Below, one piece after another: positions 25,559 through 35,237 of a stretch of 64,000 nucleotides of DNA (positions within the stretch are counted from its first letter, which is position 1; the number at the start of each line of letters is the position of its first letter). The notes under the pieces were generated by a model, which saw only the letters and a list, made by a program, of their open reading frames with translations, was not told the DNA's origin and did not search any database. Source of the DNA: Candidatus Obscuribacterales bacterium (lineage in GTDB: Bacteria > Cyanobacteriota > Vampirovibrionia > Obscuribacterales > Obscuribacteraceae); assembly GCA_019747875.1 (NCBI GenBank), contig JAIEQI010000101.1, forward strand, positions 1-64,000, in the 5' to 3' direction. The position numbers and the translations under genes are program-made.

Positions 25559-26193
25559 TAGAAAAACGAGCCAATGACCGCTGCAACGACTTCCAAAAAT
25601 TGCATCATTTGATACCAGGATAGGAGTGTTGGAACAATTAAGGCCAACACCAGCACCTGCCATATCTTCAATTGTAGGCTTTGCTTAATTGCAACAAGTT
25701 GAAGGAAAAAGATCCAGACAAGTGGAATCGTCATAAATAGAACGTGCGCGGAACCGAAGACCTTCCAAAAACAGGCAATCGGACCCAGGAAAATCCATGG
25801 TAACAGGGCCCATGCCATGGTCACAAAACACGAACGCACTTTGCCCATGTCGGCCCCGAAGCACATGGCTGTCAAACTCACTACAGCGGACGAAAGGAGC
25901 CACAATGTTAGCCCGCCGGTAATCTCGGCTGGAACATTGAAGAGCGCTAGCTGGACGCTGTTTGCTGGAGTGAGCCGCAATGCATCGAGCGCAAAAATCA
26001 AGATGACGATACCAAAAGCCGCCGGTAAATGATTCGCTTCATGGCGGCAGTCTTCAGCCAACTTGCCAAATGTCTGTACTGGACAAAGTAATGTACCAAT
26101 GAAAATGTCCAGCGGATGCATGAGTGGCTCGGAAGCTGCTGTTGTCGCGTTACTCGTGGGGCTTTCTTCTTGAGGAAGTACACTCTCGCTCAT
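25558..26193 (-). CDS. Yip1-family integral membrane protein
   Basis: 211 residues with about five membrane helices (for example FGIVILIFALDALRL, GLTLWLLSSAVVSLTAMCFG, TMAWALLPWIFLGPIACF, IPLVWIFFLQLVAI, IWQVLVLALIVPTLLSWY). The start MHPLDIFIGTLLCPVQTFGKLAED of the core is typical of bacterial Yip1-domain proteins, whose role is unknown. AAGGAG lies 8 nt before the ATG. It is sandwiched between sppA (12 nt) and miaA (4-nt overlap) in one transcript. Confidence 0.75.
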   Translation of the reverse strand: MSESVLPQEESPTSNATTAASEPLMHPLDIFIGTLLCPVQTFGKLAEDCRHEANHLPAAFGIVILIFALDALRLTPANSVQLALFNVPAEITGGLTLWLLSSAVVSLTAMCFGADMGKVRSCFVTMAWALLPWIFLGPIACFWKVFGSAHVLFMTIPLVWIFFLQLVAIKQSLQLKIWQVLVLALIVPTLLSWYQMMQFLEVVAAVIGSFF

Positions 26194-26205
26194 TTGTGAA
26201 TCTCC

Positions 26206-27204
26206 TTATTGCATGATCCACAACGGTTGATTCAAGAATCTGGGATTCATCGATTCTGGTATGACGCCATTGAGCAAGTCCATCTTAGGTAGCGGTTTTG
26301 CGGTACTTTCCAGAAGCGCTCCAATTATGCTTGATGATCTTCCTTCATCGACCGCAAGATCCTTCTTGTATTTTTCCTTGCAAACCTTCTTTAATTCATT
26401 CAGTGCTTCTTCGTAGCCACCAAGGGAGTCTACTAGCTTTACCGCCAGTGCTTGTCTGCCAGAATATATTCTTCCATCAGCTAACTTTCGTACCACTTCT
26501 TTGTCCAGCTTTCGACCTTCGGACACAGCTGTAATGAATTGGTCGTACGAATCCATAATGATGTCCTTGAGCAGTTTCTCTTCTTCCTTAGTAGGAGGAC
26601 GATCCATTGTGCCAATATCTTTAAATTCGCCGGATTTGATCGTATATGGTTTGATGCCGACTTTTTGCTCGATTTCTTGCAGCGACATCAGATGCATGAT
26701 CACGCCGATCGAACCAGTAAGAGTGCCAGGGCAGGCATACACTTTGTCTGCTTGCGAGGCAATGTAATAGCCTCCGGAGGCTGCGACATCACCCATCGAC
26801 GCATAAACGAGCTTGCCGTTCTCTTTTATATCTCTGACAGCGTCGCTTATTTCCTGGCTCATCGCTACGGTTCCACCGGGTGAGTTTATGGACAGAAGAA
26901 TTGCTTTGATGTGATCGTCTTTGGCTGCTTTTCGAAGTTGTTTGCGCACATAGTTTGATGAGTTCCGATCAGGGATGATGCTGTCGTTGCTGTCATCATT
27001 CATGATCATGCCGCCGAGCTTGATGACCTGGATTCGATCCCTTCTTCCCAACAAAGGAAAACTGCTATCGGCATCCCTTCCTATTTTTTCGTCAGATACG
27101 GATGATGATGACTTTCCCCACAATCCGACAGGAACAGAAATTATGCAGAGGATGAGAATAAGCAGGCCAAGAATGCGTTGTCCTTTATTTGGAGTCACGA
27201 GCAT
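26206..27204 (-). CDS. sppA: signal peptide peptidase SppA, short form
   Basis: 332 residues: the short, Bacillus-like single-domain form. An N-terminal membrane anchor (ILGLLILILCIISVPVGLWG, 11-30) precedes a ClpP-fold protease. The nucleophile is Ser143 in DVAASGGYY and the general base is Lys195 in IKSGEFKDIG. LLSINSPGGTVAMSQEI and TGSIGVIMH are intact. It degrades cleaved signal peptides and membrane fragments. GAGGTGAA immediately precedes the ATG. It is the first gene of sppA-yip1-miaA. Confidence 0.92.
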   Translation of the reverse strand: MLVTPNKGQRILGLLILILCIISVPVGLWGKSSSSVSDEKIGRDADSSFPLLGRRDRIQVIKLGGMIMNDDSNDSIIPDRNSSNYVRKQLRKAAKDDHIKAILLSINSPGGTVAMSQEISDAVRDIKENGKLVYASMGDVAASGGYYIASQADKVYACPGTLTGSIGVIMHLMSLQEIEQKVGIKPYTIKSGEFKDIGTMDRPPTKEEEKLLKDIIMDSYDQFITAVSEGRKLDKEVVRKLADGRIYSGRQALAVKLVDSLGGYEEALNELKKVCKEKYKKDLAVDEGRSSSIIGALLESTAKPLPKMDLLNGVIPESMNPRFLNQPLWIMQ

Positions 27205-27301
27205 TTCACCTCAAGCAAGTAAAACAGCTGAGATTATATCAACCTCAGCCAGCAATATGTTTTTTATTGCTCAAAGCGATGTCAACTGGTCGAAGCCAGG
27301 C

Positions 27302-28579
27302 TTACATCGTTTTTCCGGCCTTCTCTTTTCCTGCGGTTTGCTCAGGAGCTTGAACTGGTTGCTGCAGCGGATTGACGAAGGGTCCGGTTGAAGCGTTTTG
27401 CGGAACCATATTAGTTTGTATTGGCGGATTTGGAGTCATGGGGCTCACAAGATTTTTGAGAGCGAGCCGCTCATTCTCAAGATCCGTCTCCAGTTTAGCG
27501 ACAGCTTCCGGACCTGCAAGGTCGCTGAGTTGTTGCCTGTGTAGTCTGGCTTGCTCTGACTTCTCTTCGATTTCGCGCTTGGCTTTTCGCAGAGTGTATT
27601 CCATTTCTATTTGCTGGGGAGCGCTTTGGCTGGCTCGAGATTCAGCCACCATCGACTGCAAATCTTGCAAATCATCGGCGGCCCGTTCAACTGAGGTCAT
27701 TTCCTTCTTATAGTCACGATAGCTTGCAACTAATTTGTCTGCTGTATCACGAACAATTTTGTAAAGTATGGTGGCTTGTTCTTGGCTGACCTGGCTCTTT
27801 CTGGCAGCTTTAGCCTGTTTATCCTGGAAAAGTCCCTGGATCAAATTACCGCCGCTCATGACTCCCATAGCAGGCATCATGTTCGAGCCTGCGCTCATAC
27901 CAGGCATCATCATTGGTGCCATGTTCATGGCGCTGAACAATGTGGCGCTCAAGAATTTCATAGTTGTGGCCATTGCATGCCCCTGGTCAGTGGTGGGCTG
28001 CAATTTGTTGATAACGAATTGAATGTCCGGATTACGTCCTATCGTCGATTGCCAGAGCTCGCTCAACTGACGCTTCTCGGCGTCCATTTGCGTCTCCGCT
28101 TTTTTCTCCAGCTCTTCATCGCTTTCAATCAAGGCGAGTGGACCGACATCAGGCGCTTTCTCTTTGGTCAACTTGTCGCCATTGCGACCGATAACAGATT
28201 CTTTCTTTCCTGATGCAGCAGGCGCGCCCGTGCCGGCACTCTTGCTGACGAATTGATCTTGGCGAACGGTAGATTTTAGAACTCCATCGGCGCTCTCTTC
28301 TTCGGCTTGCTTCTCATCGTCATGCAAGCCGACTGGTGCCAAGCTTTGCGGTTTCTTGCTTGGTGCCTCGGCCGAGTTAGGGCTTGAGCCCTCCGAGAGC
28401 TTATCTTGAACCGGCAATTGAAATGAGAGTCGCTTGGCGTCTGCTGGAGCAGCAAGCGAGATCCCTAAACAGAGTCCCAAGAGTACACAAAGGTGTTGTT
28501 TTCCTGTAGAACTAATTGAAACGTTCTGGAGTATTGCTGGGCTCTTGCCCCTCTTAACTCCTCCGCTAATTGAACCCAT
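27302..28579 (-). CDS. hypothetical exported protein with coiled coil
   Basis: 425 residues. A hydrophobic segment (HLCVLLGLCLGISLAAPADA, about 29-48) is the signal peptide; the 28 residues before it are unusual and are encoded by a dispersed repeat (SGGVKRGKSPAILQNV). The N-terminal half is polar and disordered. There is a Met/Gly-rich block (MNMAPMMMPGMSAGSNMMPA, about 215-235), then a long coiled coil (about 260-375) with heptads such as LQDLQSMVAESRASQ and KAKREIEEKSEQARLHRQQL. The end is Pro/Gln-rich. No family recognised; probably a periplasmic structural protein. Confidence 0.6.
   Translation of the reverse strand: MGSISGGVKRGKSPAILQNVSISSTGKQHLCVLLGLCLGISLAAPADAKRLSFQLPVQDKLSEGSSPNSAEAPSKKPQSLAPVGLHDDEKQAEEESADGVLKSTVRQDQFVSKSAGTGAPAASGKKESVIGRNGDKLTKEKAPDVGPLALIESDEELEKKAETQMDAEKRQLSELWQSTIGRNPDIQFVINKLQPTTDQGHAMATTMKFLSATLFSAMNMAPMMMPGMSAGSNMMPAMGVMSGGNLIQGLFQDKQAKAARKSQVSQEQATILYKIVRDTADKLVASYRDYKKEMTSVERAADDLQDLQSMVAESRASQSAPQQIEMEYTLRKAKREIEEKSEQARLHRQQLSDLAGPEAVAKLETDLENERLALKNLVSPMTPNPPIQTNMVPQNASTGPFVNPLQQPVQAPEQTAGKEKAGKTM
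28521..28570 (-). repeat. copy 3 of the dispersed repeat, at the 5' end of a coding region
   Basis: On the minus strand: AGCGGAGGAGTTAAGAGGGG, then CAAGAGCCCAGCAATACTCC, then AGAACGTT. It aligns with the 38599 copy and encodes SGGVKRGKSPAILQNV upstream of the signal peptide of the surrounding gene. Confidence 0.65.
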
Positions 28580-28815
28580 CTAAAGTTCCATCCTTTCCAA
28601 GCAGCAAATGCTCATTAACTCAGCCTTTCGACGATGAGCACCACTGGTGGTTCCAAGATTGCAGACTACCATATCTAAATTCGGCTTCATAACCAAAGCG
28701 ATTTCGAACCTAGCTGACTATAGCACAGGCACCTGGACTTGAAGCTCATGGAAACGCCCGCTGCCGCTATGGTTATAAGCAAAACGGCGTGCTTGATAAC
28801 TATTTGATCATCTGT

Positions 28816-30732
28816 CTAGTTTTTTGACATTAATAGTCCTAAACCGACTGCAATGAGGGCAATCATCGTTGTTGCCAGATCAAGCGACATAGATTGGAAT
28901 TGTTGAATCTGCTGTGGAGGATAACGAGGATCAGCCATGGCTTGCAGTAGAGGCAATAACGACGGCACTTTCACGAGCGCCATCAATATAGCGATGCCAC
29001 CCATCATCTTAGGAATGGGGGAACCGGGAGTTGAAGCCGGAGCCATTCCATATTGTTTGTTGTGGCCGGTACCTCGCTGACCAGGAGGGTTGAAGCCTGC
29101 ATCATAATCGTCTTCTGCATCGGCATCGCCCAACAGTTTTGAACTTGAACGCTTAGGCGGTTTCGCCGGAGGAGGAGCTTCAAGCTTCTCTGCCGGAGCT
29201 TCAAATTTTGCAGGCGGCGGCGCTGAAGCCGGGGGGCTGTAAGCTGCTGCTGCTGGCTGCAGAGATGGTCCTGCCATTGTCTCGTTTGGATCTGGCGGGA
29301 TAAATCCAGAATCTAAAGATGCAGAGAATTGGGATATTGGCGGTTCGCCGGATGGCATCGTCGGAGGGACTGCCGAAGCTCCGGCAATTTCGACGGGAGC
29401 GCTGGCTGCTTGAGCCTCTGCTCGGCGGCGGAATTGGGTCATGTCTGGAAACTCTTCACCACCGGCACCTCCAGGTCTCGGCCCGGCAAATGCGTCAGCT
29501 GGTGCTTGGGGCTGTGCAGCCGGACCTTGAGGCATTCCTGCCATTTGTCCTCCCTGAGCCGGGTGTCCCGGTGCCATTTGCGGGTTTCCCATTGGCGCTT
29601 GCGGGGCTGGTCCGGGATAGCCACCAGTGTTATCCCAGGCTCGCGCATCTTGTCCCTGTGGAGCTTGGAACCCGCCCTGTGGAGCTTGGAACCCGGGACC
29701 GCCTTGCGGTGCAGGTCCTTGTCCTTGTGGCGGTGCTCCGCGTCCTGGTTGAGGGGATGGTGGATAGTTGGGATCTCTATGTTGCGGCTGTGCCGGAGGT
29801 GTAGGTCTTTGATGCGGTGCCTCGTTCATTTTTGAACTCAGCAAAGGCGACCTAAGAATATTTGGATTATCCTCGTCGGCATAGGGGTCGTAATCCTCGT
29901 CGTCGTAGTAGTCCTCAAAACCGCCGGATCCTTGCGCGGCTCCGCCTAAAATAGGAGACCTCAATCCACCTGGGCGACCCCCGACGCTGCCACCACCACC
30001 ACCTCCCAGCATAGGAGAGTGGAGACCGCCCGGGCGGGCAGGCGATGGACCCTGATCCTCATAGTAATCATCATCACCACTGTCTAAAAGCGGTGAATGC
30101 AGATGGTGTCGTCCACTCGGTGGATTATGTCCACCCTGATCGTGACCTCTGTCCGGTGGTGCATTGCCACCGCCTAACATTGGTGACCGTAAACCGCGAC
30201 CTCCACCTTGTTGAGGTGACGGTGGGTAATCTTCCGGATAATCATCGTCCTCTGATTCCAAGAGAGGTGAGCGCAGCTTCTTAACCGGTTTGGCTGGAGG
30301 TGCTTCCGGCTCCTGATTTCGAGGATCATAGGGACTTCTTTGCGGTTCGCCTGTGTATTGCGGCTTATCCTGTGGCGGGCGATTCGACATATTTCGCAGT
30401 CTGTCCATCTGCCCTGGATCGTTCGATGGAGCTTGAGCGAATCCGCTCTGTTGTGGTTCATTTCCGGCATTGCTTAGCATGGGGGAATTGAGTCTTGGTC
30501 CCGGTCCCGGTCCTGGTCCTGGTCCCGGTCCTGGTCCCGGAGCTTGTGGTGTTTGCATACCTTGCTGAGATTGGCGTCCTTGTGGCTGCACCGGTGGCGG
30601 CATCGCTGGACCGGCCGCTTGAGCGGGATTAGCTCCTCCTGGATTCGGGGATGGCCCGAGCCGGGCTCCACATTCCGCACAAAAGCGCGTCTGATCCTCA
30701 TTTATCATCTGGCACAGTGGGCACTGAATCAC
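28816..30732 (-). CDS. zinc-ribbon, low-complexity membrane protein with SPLL repeats
   Basis: 638 residues. An N-terminal zinc ribbon (CPLCQMINEDQTRFCAECG) leads into about 520 disordered residues rich in P, G, Q and A, including a run of GP pairs. At least seven copies of a short motif, L[R/H/N]SP[L/M/I]L followed by acidic or glycine-rich residues, occur between about 80 and 305 (for example LRSPLLESEDDD, LHSPMLGGGG, LRSPILGG). The C-terminus has two membrane segments (about 570-595 and 612-635). A cytoplasmic zinc ribbon with a flexible linker to the membrane suggests a scaffold. No named family. Confidence 0.65.
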   Translation of the reverse strand: MIQCPLCQMINEDQTRFCAECGARLGPSPNPGGANPAQAAGPAMPPPVQPQGRQSQQGMQTPQAPGPGPGPGPGPGPGPRLNSPMLSNAGNEPQQSGFAQAPSNDPGQMDRLRNMSNRPPQDKPQYTGEPQRSPYDPRNQEPEAPPAKPVKKLRSPLLESEDDDYPEDYPPSPQQGGGRGLRSPMLGGGNAPPDRGHDQGGHNPPSGRHHLHSPLLDSGDDDYYEDQGPSPARPGGLHSPMLGGGGGGSVGGRPGGLRSPILGGAAQGSGGFEDYYDDEDYDPYADEDNPNILRSPLLSSKMNEAPHQRPTPPAQPQHRDPNYPPSPQPGRGAPPQGQGPAPQGGPGFQAPQGGFQAPQGQDARAWDNTGGYPGPAPQAPMGNPQMAPGHPAQGGQMAGMPQGPAAQPQAPADAFAGPRPGGAGGEEFPDMTQFRRRAEAQAASAPVEIAGASAVPPTMPSGEPPISQFSASLDSGFIPPDPNETMAGPSLQPAAAAYSPPASAPPPAKFEAPAEKLEAPPPAKPPKRSSSKLLGDADAEDDYDAGFNPPGQRGTGHNKQYGMAPASTPGSPIPKMMGGIAILMALVKVPSLLPLLQAMADPRYPPQQIQQFQSMSLDLATTMIALIAVGLGLLMSKN

Positions 30733-31042
30733 AACAAACTCCTTAATCTAGCCCTTATATTGAAATCTTTTAGCGCTGTCACTTACATGCTGTAGGAGAA
30801 AGCTTTTCCGGTTTTCAGGTAAGTTTTTTGTCAGATGCTCAACAACTTCCTAGACGAAATTCCGCGCTACTAATGCCATTATGCCTCAATAACGTCTGCG
30901 CGTCTGATGTATTCTCAAAAACTCGTAATTTGTTTGACAAGAGGTTCATGCTAGACTGACACGTCCGTTTATCCCCTTGACTTTGATGGGGTAAGCAAAA
31001 CGGGCAAAACGCCCGAGGAAAGAGCCGAGCAGGAGCCAATTT
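30733..31042. other. divergent promoter region, gene-free
   Basis: 310 bases between two divergent genes. A TTGACA hexamer lies at 30934 but has no matching -10 at normal spacing. A small CGGGC-AAAAC-GCCCG stem near 31001-31015 lies just before the GGAG of the downstream gene. Confidence 0.4.
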
Positions 31043-31981
31043 ATGTCAAGACGTGTTGTCCACGTATTAGCGAGCATCCTCATTTTGAGTCAAACGACGC
31101 TTGCGCCCGTGATGGCAGCTGATTCATCTCAGGTCAATTTCAAAATTTTCTCAGCGCCTGGCGCTCCAGCTGCCGAACCTGCAGAAAAGGCGGAATCGTC
31201 TAGTGCAGACAAGAGTGCCGAATCCATTTGGAGTGAAGGCGATGCCAGCTCCCAATCTCCTCCGGCTGTCGGTGGTACCGAAGAGCCAAAAGCTGACACC
31301 AGCACGCCCACGAAGACTGAGTCGACTGAGTCTGATTCCAGCGCTTCTGCAAGCACGACAACTCCAGTTGAAGCTGCCGCCGCAAGCAGCGGTGAGGGAA
31401 AGGTGCTCCAAGGCTACATCCGTGTAGTTCCTTCAGGAACCAAAGTTCCAATCATTATGGACTCGGCTATCGACAGCGATACGTCGCAAGAAGGTGATGA
31501 GTTCGCGGCCAGAACTTCAGAGGATCTCACCATCGACGGTAATACATGTGTCCCTGCCGGTTCCGTCATTAAAGGCAGAATCGCTCGTCTCAATGCTCCT
31601 CGCCACCTGAGCCGTTCCGGCTCGGTTGCCTTGAAGTTTGACACCATCACAACTCCGGATAATCGCCAAATTCCATTGGTAGCGACGCTCGTTGCCAGAG
31701 GCGGCGTAGTTCATGCTCGCCGCGGCCTCAAAGATATCGCGATGGATATGGGTACCTTCGCCCTTCCAACTGCTCTGGGTCTTGGAATTGGCGTTATCGC
31801 AGGTGGAGCCAGCAACAGCAGTTCCGGAGTCGGAGCTGCCGGCGGTGCCTTGATTGGTGCTGGAATCGGTGCTGCCATCGGCGTTATCGTCCTTTGTGCC
31901 AAGAAAGGCAAGCGCGTTGACGTTCGTCCTGGCGACGAAATGAAGATTGAGCTTGCAGAAGATCTGCGCATGCCCATGTAG
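31043..31981 (+). CDS. exported glycine-zipper protein
   Basis: 312 residues. GGAG lies 8 nt before the ATG. A signal peptide (VLASILILSQTTLAPVMA) precedes a disordered Ser/Ala/Glu-rich segment (about 27-118) and a conserved-looking beta domain (YIRVVPSGTKVPIIMDSAID, then DEFAARTSEDLTIDG, then VPAGSVIKGRIARL). A glycine-zipper hydrophobic segment follows (LGLGIGVIAGGASN and GAAGGALIGAGIGAAIGVIV). The beta part recalls VirB10/TrbI-like or pilus-related envelope domains. It probably inserts in or lines the envelope. A strong terminator follows, so it is monocistronic. Confidence 0.65.
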   Translation: MSRRVVHVLASILILSQTTLAPVMAADSSQVNFKIFSAPGAPAAEPAEKAESSSADKSAESIWSEGDASSQSPPAVGGTEEPKADTSTPTKTESTESDSSASASTTTPVEAAAASSGEGKVLQGYIRVVPSGTKVPIIMDSAIDSDTSQEGDEFAARTSEDLTIDGNTCVPAGSVIKGRIARLNAPRHLSRSGSVALKFDTITTPDNRQIPLVATLVARGGVVHARRGLKDIAMDMGTFALPTALGLGIGVIAGGASNSSSGVGAAGGALIGAGIGAAIGVIVLCAKKGKRVDVRPGDEMKIELAEDLRMPM

Positions 31982-32013
31982 TTTCGGCTTATGCCAAAAA
32001 GTAATTAGGAGCT

Positions 32014-32048
32014 AGGGCGACGCCGAAGAAGCGTCGCCCTTCTCTTTT
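32014..32048 (+). terminator. rho-independent terminator
   Basis: Perfect 10-bp stem AGGGCGACGC / GCGTCGCCCT with a CGAAGAA loop, followed by TCTCTTTT, about 32 nt after the glycine-zipper gene. Confidence 0.92.
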
Positions 32049-32584
32049 AAGGAATCTGCAGGGGCTATAAGTTCGATATGCTCGGTGCTGGCATTCGATA
32101 TATAGCTAAAGAACCGTCTCCGGCAGCATTTCGTAAAGACAAGTATCGAGCTAGGGTTAACCCTGAGATTTCGTCAGTAGCAACCCGGTCGATACACCCT
32201 AAGAATAGGCGTGGCAGCTTTTCCAGTTCTTGGACACAATAAGCTCATAACCATTCAAGTTCGCTTGATGGTTTGTAGCCTGATAAGAACTGTAACTAGT
32301 TCTGAATCTGTAGAAGATCTTGCTAAGATTCAATATAGAGATGACGGCTGCAAAAGCGTTTCCGTTTGCTCTTTTTCTTCTTCAGTCCTTAGAATGTGGG
32401 GTTGTCTGGCAGAGCCATTTAAGTTAAGATTAATCATCTTTAGAGAATCTATTAGTATAGATTCTGGGCTTAATTGCATTACTACTGCTTTGTACGCCAC
32501 AGGACTTGAGGATTAAGTTCTAAGCAAAGCCTGAAAGGGCCGCTAAAAATCCCAGGGACCCCCTCGCCAGTGAAGTTAAGTTAG
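32049..32584. other. gene-free stretch upstream of the TonB operon
   Basis: About 535 bases. An open frame at 32211-32516 has no ribosome site and an unlikely composition. No clear RNA gene or repeat is seen. It must contain the promoter of the TM2-TonB-exbB-exbD operon, but I cannot pick one out. Confidence 0.4.
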
Positions 32585-34459
32585 ATGACAAGCACATCCG
32601 TTCGTCCAGGAAATTACAACAAAGAAGGAAGAGATCCGAATACAGCCGGCTTTATGTCGCTGATTATTCCTGGGCTCGGTCAGATGTATAACGGCGAGAC
32701 GCGGAAGGGAATGCTCTTCATCTGCGTGGCGCTTTTGAACATCATTCTGATTATTGCCATGGCGTTCAACCAGCCGATTCTAGACGGCTTGCTCGCTTTC
32801 GGGCAGGGCTTCCATATGAAACCCAATCGAATGCTCGTTAAGGTTCTGAAGGAAGCTTATCTAGGCAGCCCGCTTTCGTTTATTTTGCTTGGATTCTTCA
32901 TGACCTTCATTGGTTATGCAGTCCGTGACGCTTACGACCATGCAGCAGCCAGACGTCGCCGCATTTACCCGGATTTCGTAATTGAGCTTCCCGAGGCGAC
33001 CAGTGGTTCTTATATATTCCACTTCTCTATAATGGTCGCGCTTTTCGTTATCGCCTTCTTCTTCATTATTCCGCCTTTACCGAAGAGCCAGGTTACCGAC
33101 ATTGAGTTCGTTGAGAATCAACCACCCACTCAAAAACGCATCATTTCTCAGAAGAAAGCTGTGAAGAGTTCAGAGGCTGCCGGCAAGCACAATCCGAACA
33201 AGCCTGTTCAAGCTCCGCAGCCATCAGGAGCTAAATCGCAGGCCCAGTCGCAGCCAAAACAAGCTCAGCAGTCAGCGCCAAAGCCACCTTCTCCGCAGCC
33301 CAAAGCGCAATCTGCTCCGGCTCCTGCGCCTAAGCCGGCTCCAGCCCCGACTCCGACACCGCCGTCTCCGAGACCGACTCCGCAGCCGACGCCTCATCCT
33401 TCTCCAAGTCCGGCACCTTCACCTTCGCCGTCTCCGCGACCGATGCCGACGCCAATGCCTCGTATGGCAGCACCATCTCCGAGCCCATCGCCTTCACCAA
33501 GCCCGATGCCTCGCATGGCAGCGCCGTCACCTAGTGCAATGCCTAAGCTGACGCCGTCGCCAATGTCGCTGCCAAGCCCAACCTTTGCACCGATGGCAGC
33601 CGCGCCAAAATCGTTTTCGCCTGCCGCTCTTCCTTCGCTTGCTCCATCAGCTCTTCCACGAGCCGGCTCTGGTGCAGCAATGCCGACCCCGATGGCACGT
33701 CCTTCCGGTGGTGGCGTGACAGGACTTCCTTCACTGGCACCGTCATCGATTGCTGTGGCTACTACAGCCGGCTCTGGTGGCGTTCCAGGATTTGCTCCAT
33801 TAGCCCGTTCCGGCGGTAGCCAGGGCGGTGGAAGTTGGAGTGGACCGACAGCTCCGGCCCCTGTATCAGCAAGCTCTGGTGGAGGCGGTGGAAGCGCTGG
33901 CGGACACGGTGCACCCGCACCCGTCGCAATGGGTGGTGGTGGCTCGCGTGGTGGCAGCGGTTCATCCGGTGGTTCCTCCGGTGCGCCGGCTCCTGTCAGA
34001 GCTGGTCGCTCAGGCGGTGGCGGCGGTGGATGGTCGTCCGGACCGATTTCGATTACTCCATCCGTGCCCAGAGCTGGTACCGGTGGTGGTGGCGATGGCG
34101 CCGCTGGTAATCCCGATGCAAACAACAACCCTGGCGGCAAACCATCGGTAGCTGCTCAAGCTGATGTTGATTTCGGACCGTATATGCAAGATTTGCAAAG
34201 ACGTATCAAACGCGCTTGGTTCCCTCCTCGAGGTCAAGAATCAAAACGTGTTAAAGTAATATTCAAGATCCACACGGACGGCACGCTCGAAGCTCTGCGC
34301 ATCTCCGGTTCATCCGGTCTGGCAATCGCTGACAAAGCTGCTCTGGATGCGGTTCAGAATGCTGCACCATTCCGTCCATTGCCTGCCGGTGCGCCACCGG
34401 TCGTTGATATCGAGTTCACATTCGATTACAACGTTTTCAGTGGCGGTAGGTCATTCTAA
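32585..34459 (+). CDS. TM2-domain / TonB fusion protein
   Basis: 624 residues. Residues about 15-65 form a TM2 domain (FMSLIIPGLGQMYNGETRKG), and two or more further membrane helices follow (SFILLGFFMTFIGYAV, about 97-112, and FHFSIMVALFVIAFFFIIPP, about 145-165). A long Pro/Lys/Ala/Ser then Gly/Ser-rich spacer (about 190-515) spans the periplasm. The last 95 residues are a TonB C-terminal domain (YMQDLQRRIKRAWFPP, then VKVIFKIHTDGTLEALRISG, then AALDAVQNAAPFRPLP). exbB and exbD follow, so this is probably the TonB or TolA-like energy transducer of that motor. The TM2 fusion is unusual. Confidence 0.82.
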   Translation: MTSTSVRPGNYNKEGRDPNTAGFMSLIIPGLGQMYNGETRKGMLFICVALLNIILIIAMAFNQPILDGLLAFGQGFHMKPNRMLVKVLKEAYLGSPLSFILLGFFMTFIGYAVRDAYDHAAARRRRIYPDFVIELPEATSGSYIFHFSIMVALFVIAFFFIIPPLPKSQVTDIEFVENQPPTQKRIISQKKAVKSSEAAGKHNPNKPVQAPQPSGAKSQAQSQPKQAQQSAPKPPSPQPKAQSAPAPAPKPAPAPTPTPPSPRPTPQPTPHPSPSPAPSPSPSPRPMPTPMPRMAAPSPSPSPSPSPMPRMAAPSPSAMPKLTPSPMSLPSPTFAPMAAAPKSFSPAALPSLAPSALPRAGSGAAMPTPMARPSGGGVTGLPSLAPSSIAVATTAGSGGVPGFAPLARSGGSQGGGSWSGPTAPAPVSASSGGGGGSAGGHGAPAPVAMGGGGSRGGSGSSGGSSGAPAPVRAGRSGGGGGGWSSGPISITPSVPRAGTGGGGDGAAGNPDANNNPGGKPSVAAQADVDFGPYMQDLQRRIKRAWFPPRGQESKRVKVIFKIHTDGTLEALRISGSSGLAIADKAALDAVQNAAPFRPLPAGAPPVVDIEFTFDYNVFSGGRSF

Positions 34460-34550
34460 GTAAGGTATGAATCATTCGACAGTGGTAAAATCCGCAGTCG
34501 CAAGGGGCTAAAGTAGTAAACAGGGGTTGGCGTTTCAGCTAGGAGAAAAA

Positions 34551-35189
34551 ATGGACAGTAAGTTTTTCACCTTCTTTATGGAGTTCATGATCAAGGACTG
34601 GTTCGCATCCATTCCAATTACGATTTGCTCCATTCTTACAGTTGCAGTGATTATCGAGCGGTATCTTTACTACCAAAAAAATCGCCGCGATGTGTCCGCG
34701 TTCATCCACGCTTTGCAACGCAACCTTGAACGGAACCAGTTGCAAGCAGCTCAAGCAGATTGCAGCCGCCTGGGCGGTGTAATCGGGGAGGTCGCCGAAG
34801 AAGGCGTTCGTCTGATGGCTGAACAAAAAGAAGACTTCTCGAAAGCATTTGACATCACCGTCGGTCTGGTTACTCGTAAGCTCGAAAAGAATCTTGCCAT
34901 CCTCGGTACGATTGGAGCTACCAGCCCATTCATCGGACTGTTCGGAACTGTGGTAGGCGTTGTATTCACGCTAGACCAACTCGGTGTGGGCGGCGGCGGT
35001 ACGGCTGTAGTCGTTACCGGTGTTGCTAAAGCTCTTATCGCTACGGGATACGGACTCATCGTCGCCATTCTCGCGGTTATTTTCAACAACACCTACACCA
35101 ACACCGTCAAACGCTTCAACGATGACTTCCTTCTGCTCAAACTGCTATTCCTGAGCTTCGTCAGCTCAGAAACAGCACATGCTCACTAA
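34551..35189 (+). CDS. exbB: ExbB/TolQ proton-channel subunit
   Basis: 212 residues from the ATG at 34551, chosen for AGGAG 5 nt upstream; a TTG at 34527 lacks a site. Three membrane helices are visible: PITICSILTVAVIIE (about 22-38), IGATSPFIGLFGTVVGVVFT (about 118-140) and VAKALIATGYGLIVAILAVI (about 155-178). The pore-lining Thr/Pro/Gly motifs (GATSPFIGLFGTV, ALIATGYGL) are intact. It forms the proton-motive-force driven motor with ExbD that energises the TonB-like protein encoded upstream. Confidence 0.93.
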   Translation: MDSKFFTFFMEFMIKDWFASIPITICSILTVAVIIERYLYYQKNRRDVSAFIHALQRNLERNQLQAAQADCSRLGGVIGEVAEEGVRLMAEQKEDFSKAFDITVGLVTRKLEKNLAILGTIGATSPFIGLFGTVVGVVFTLDQLGVGGGGTAVVVTGVAKALIATGYGLIVAILAVIFNNTYTNTVKRFNDDFLLLKLLFLSFVSSETAHAH

Positions 35190-35237
35190 TCAGCTAATCA
35201 GCCAAGATCAAAAGGGTAACTAGGGGGCGAGAACGCA

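Noticed and set aside
32211..32516. 101-residue plus-strand frame
   Set aside because: No ribosome site, no homologous pattern, and a composition unlike neighbouring proteins.
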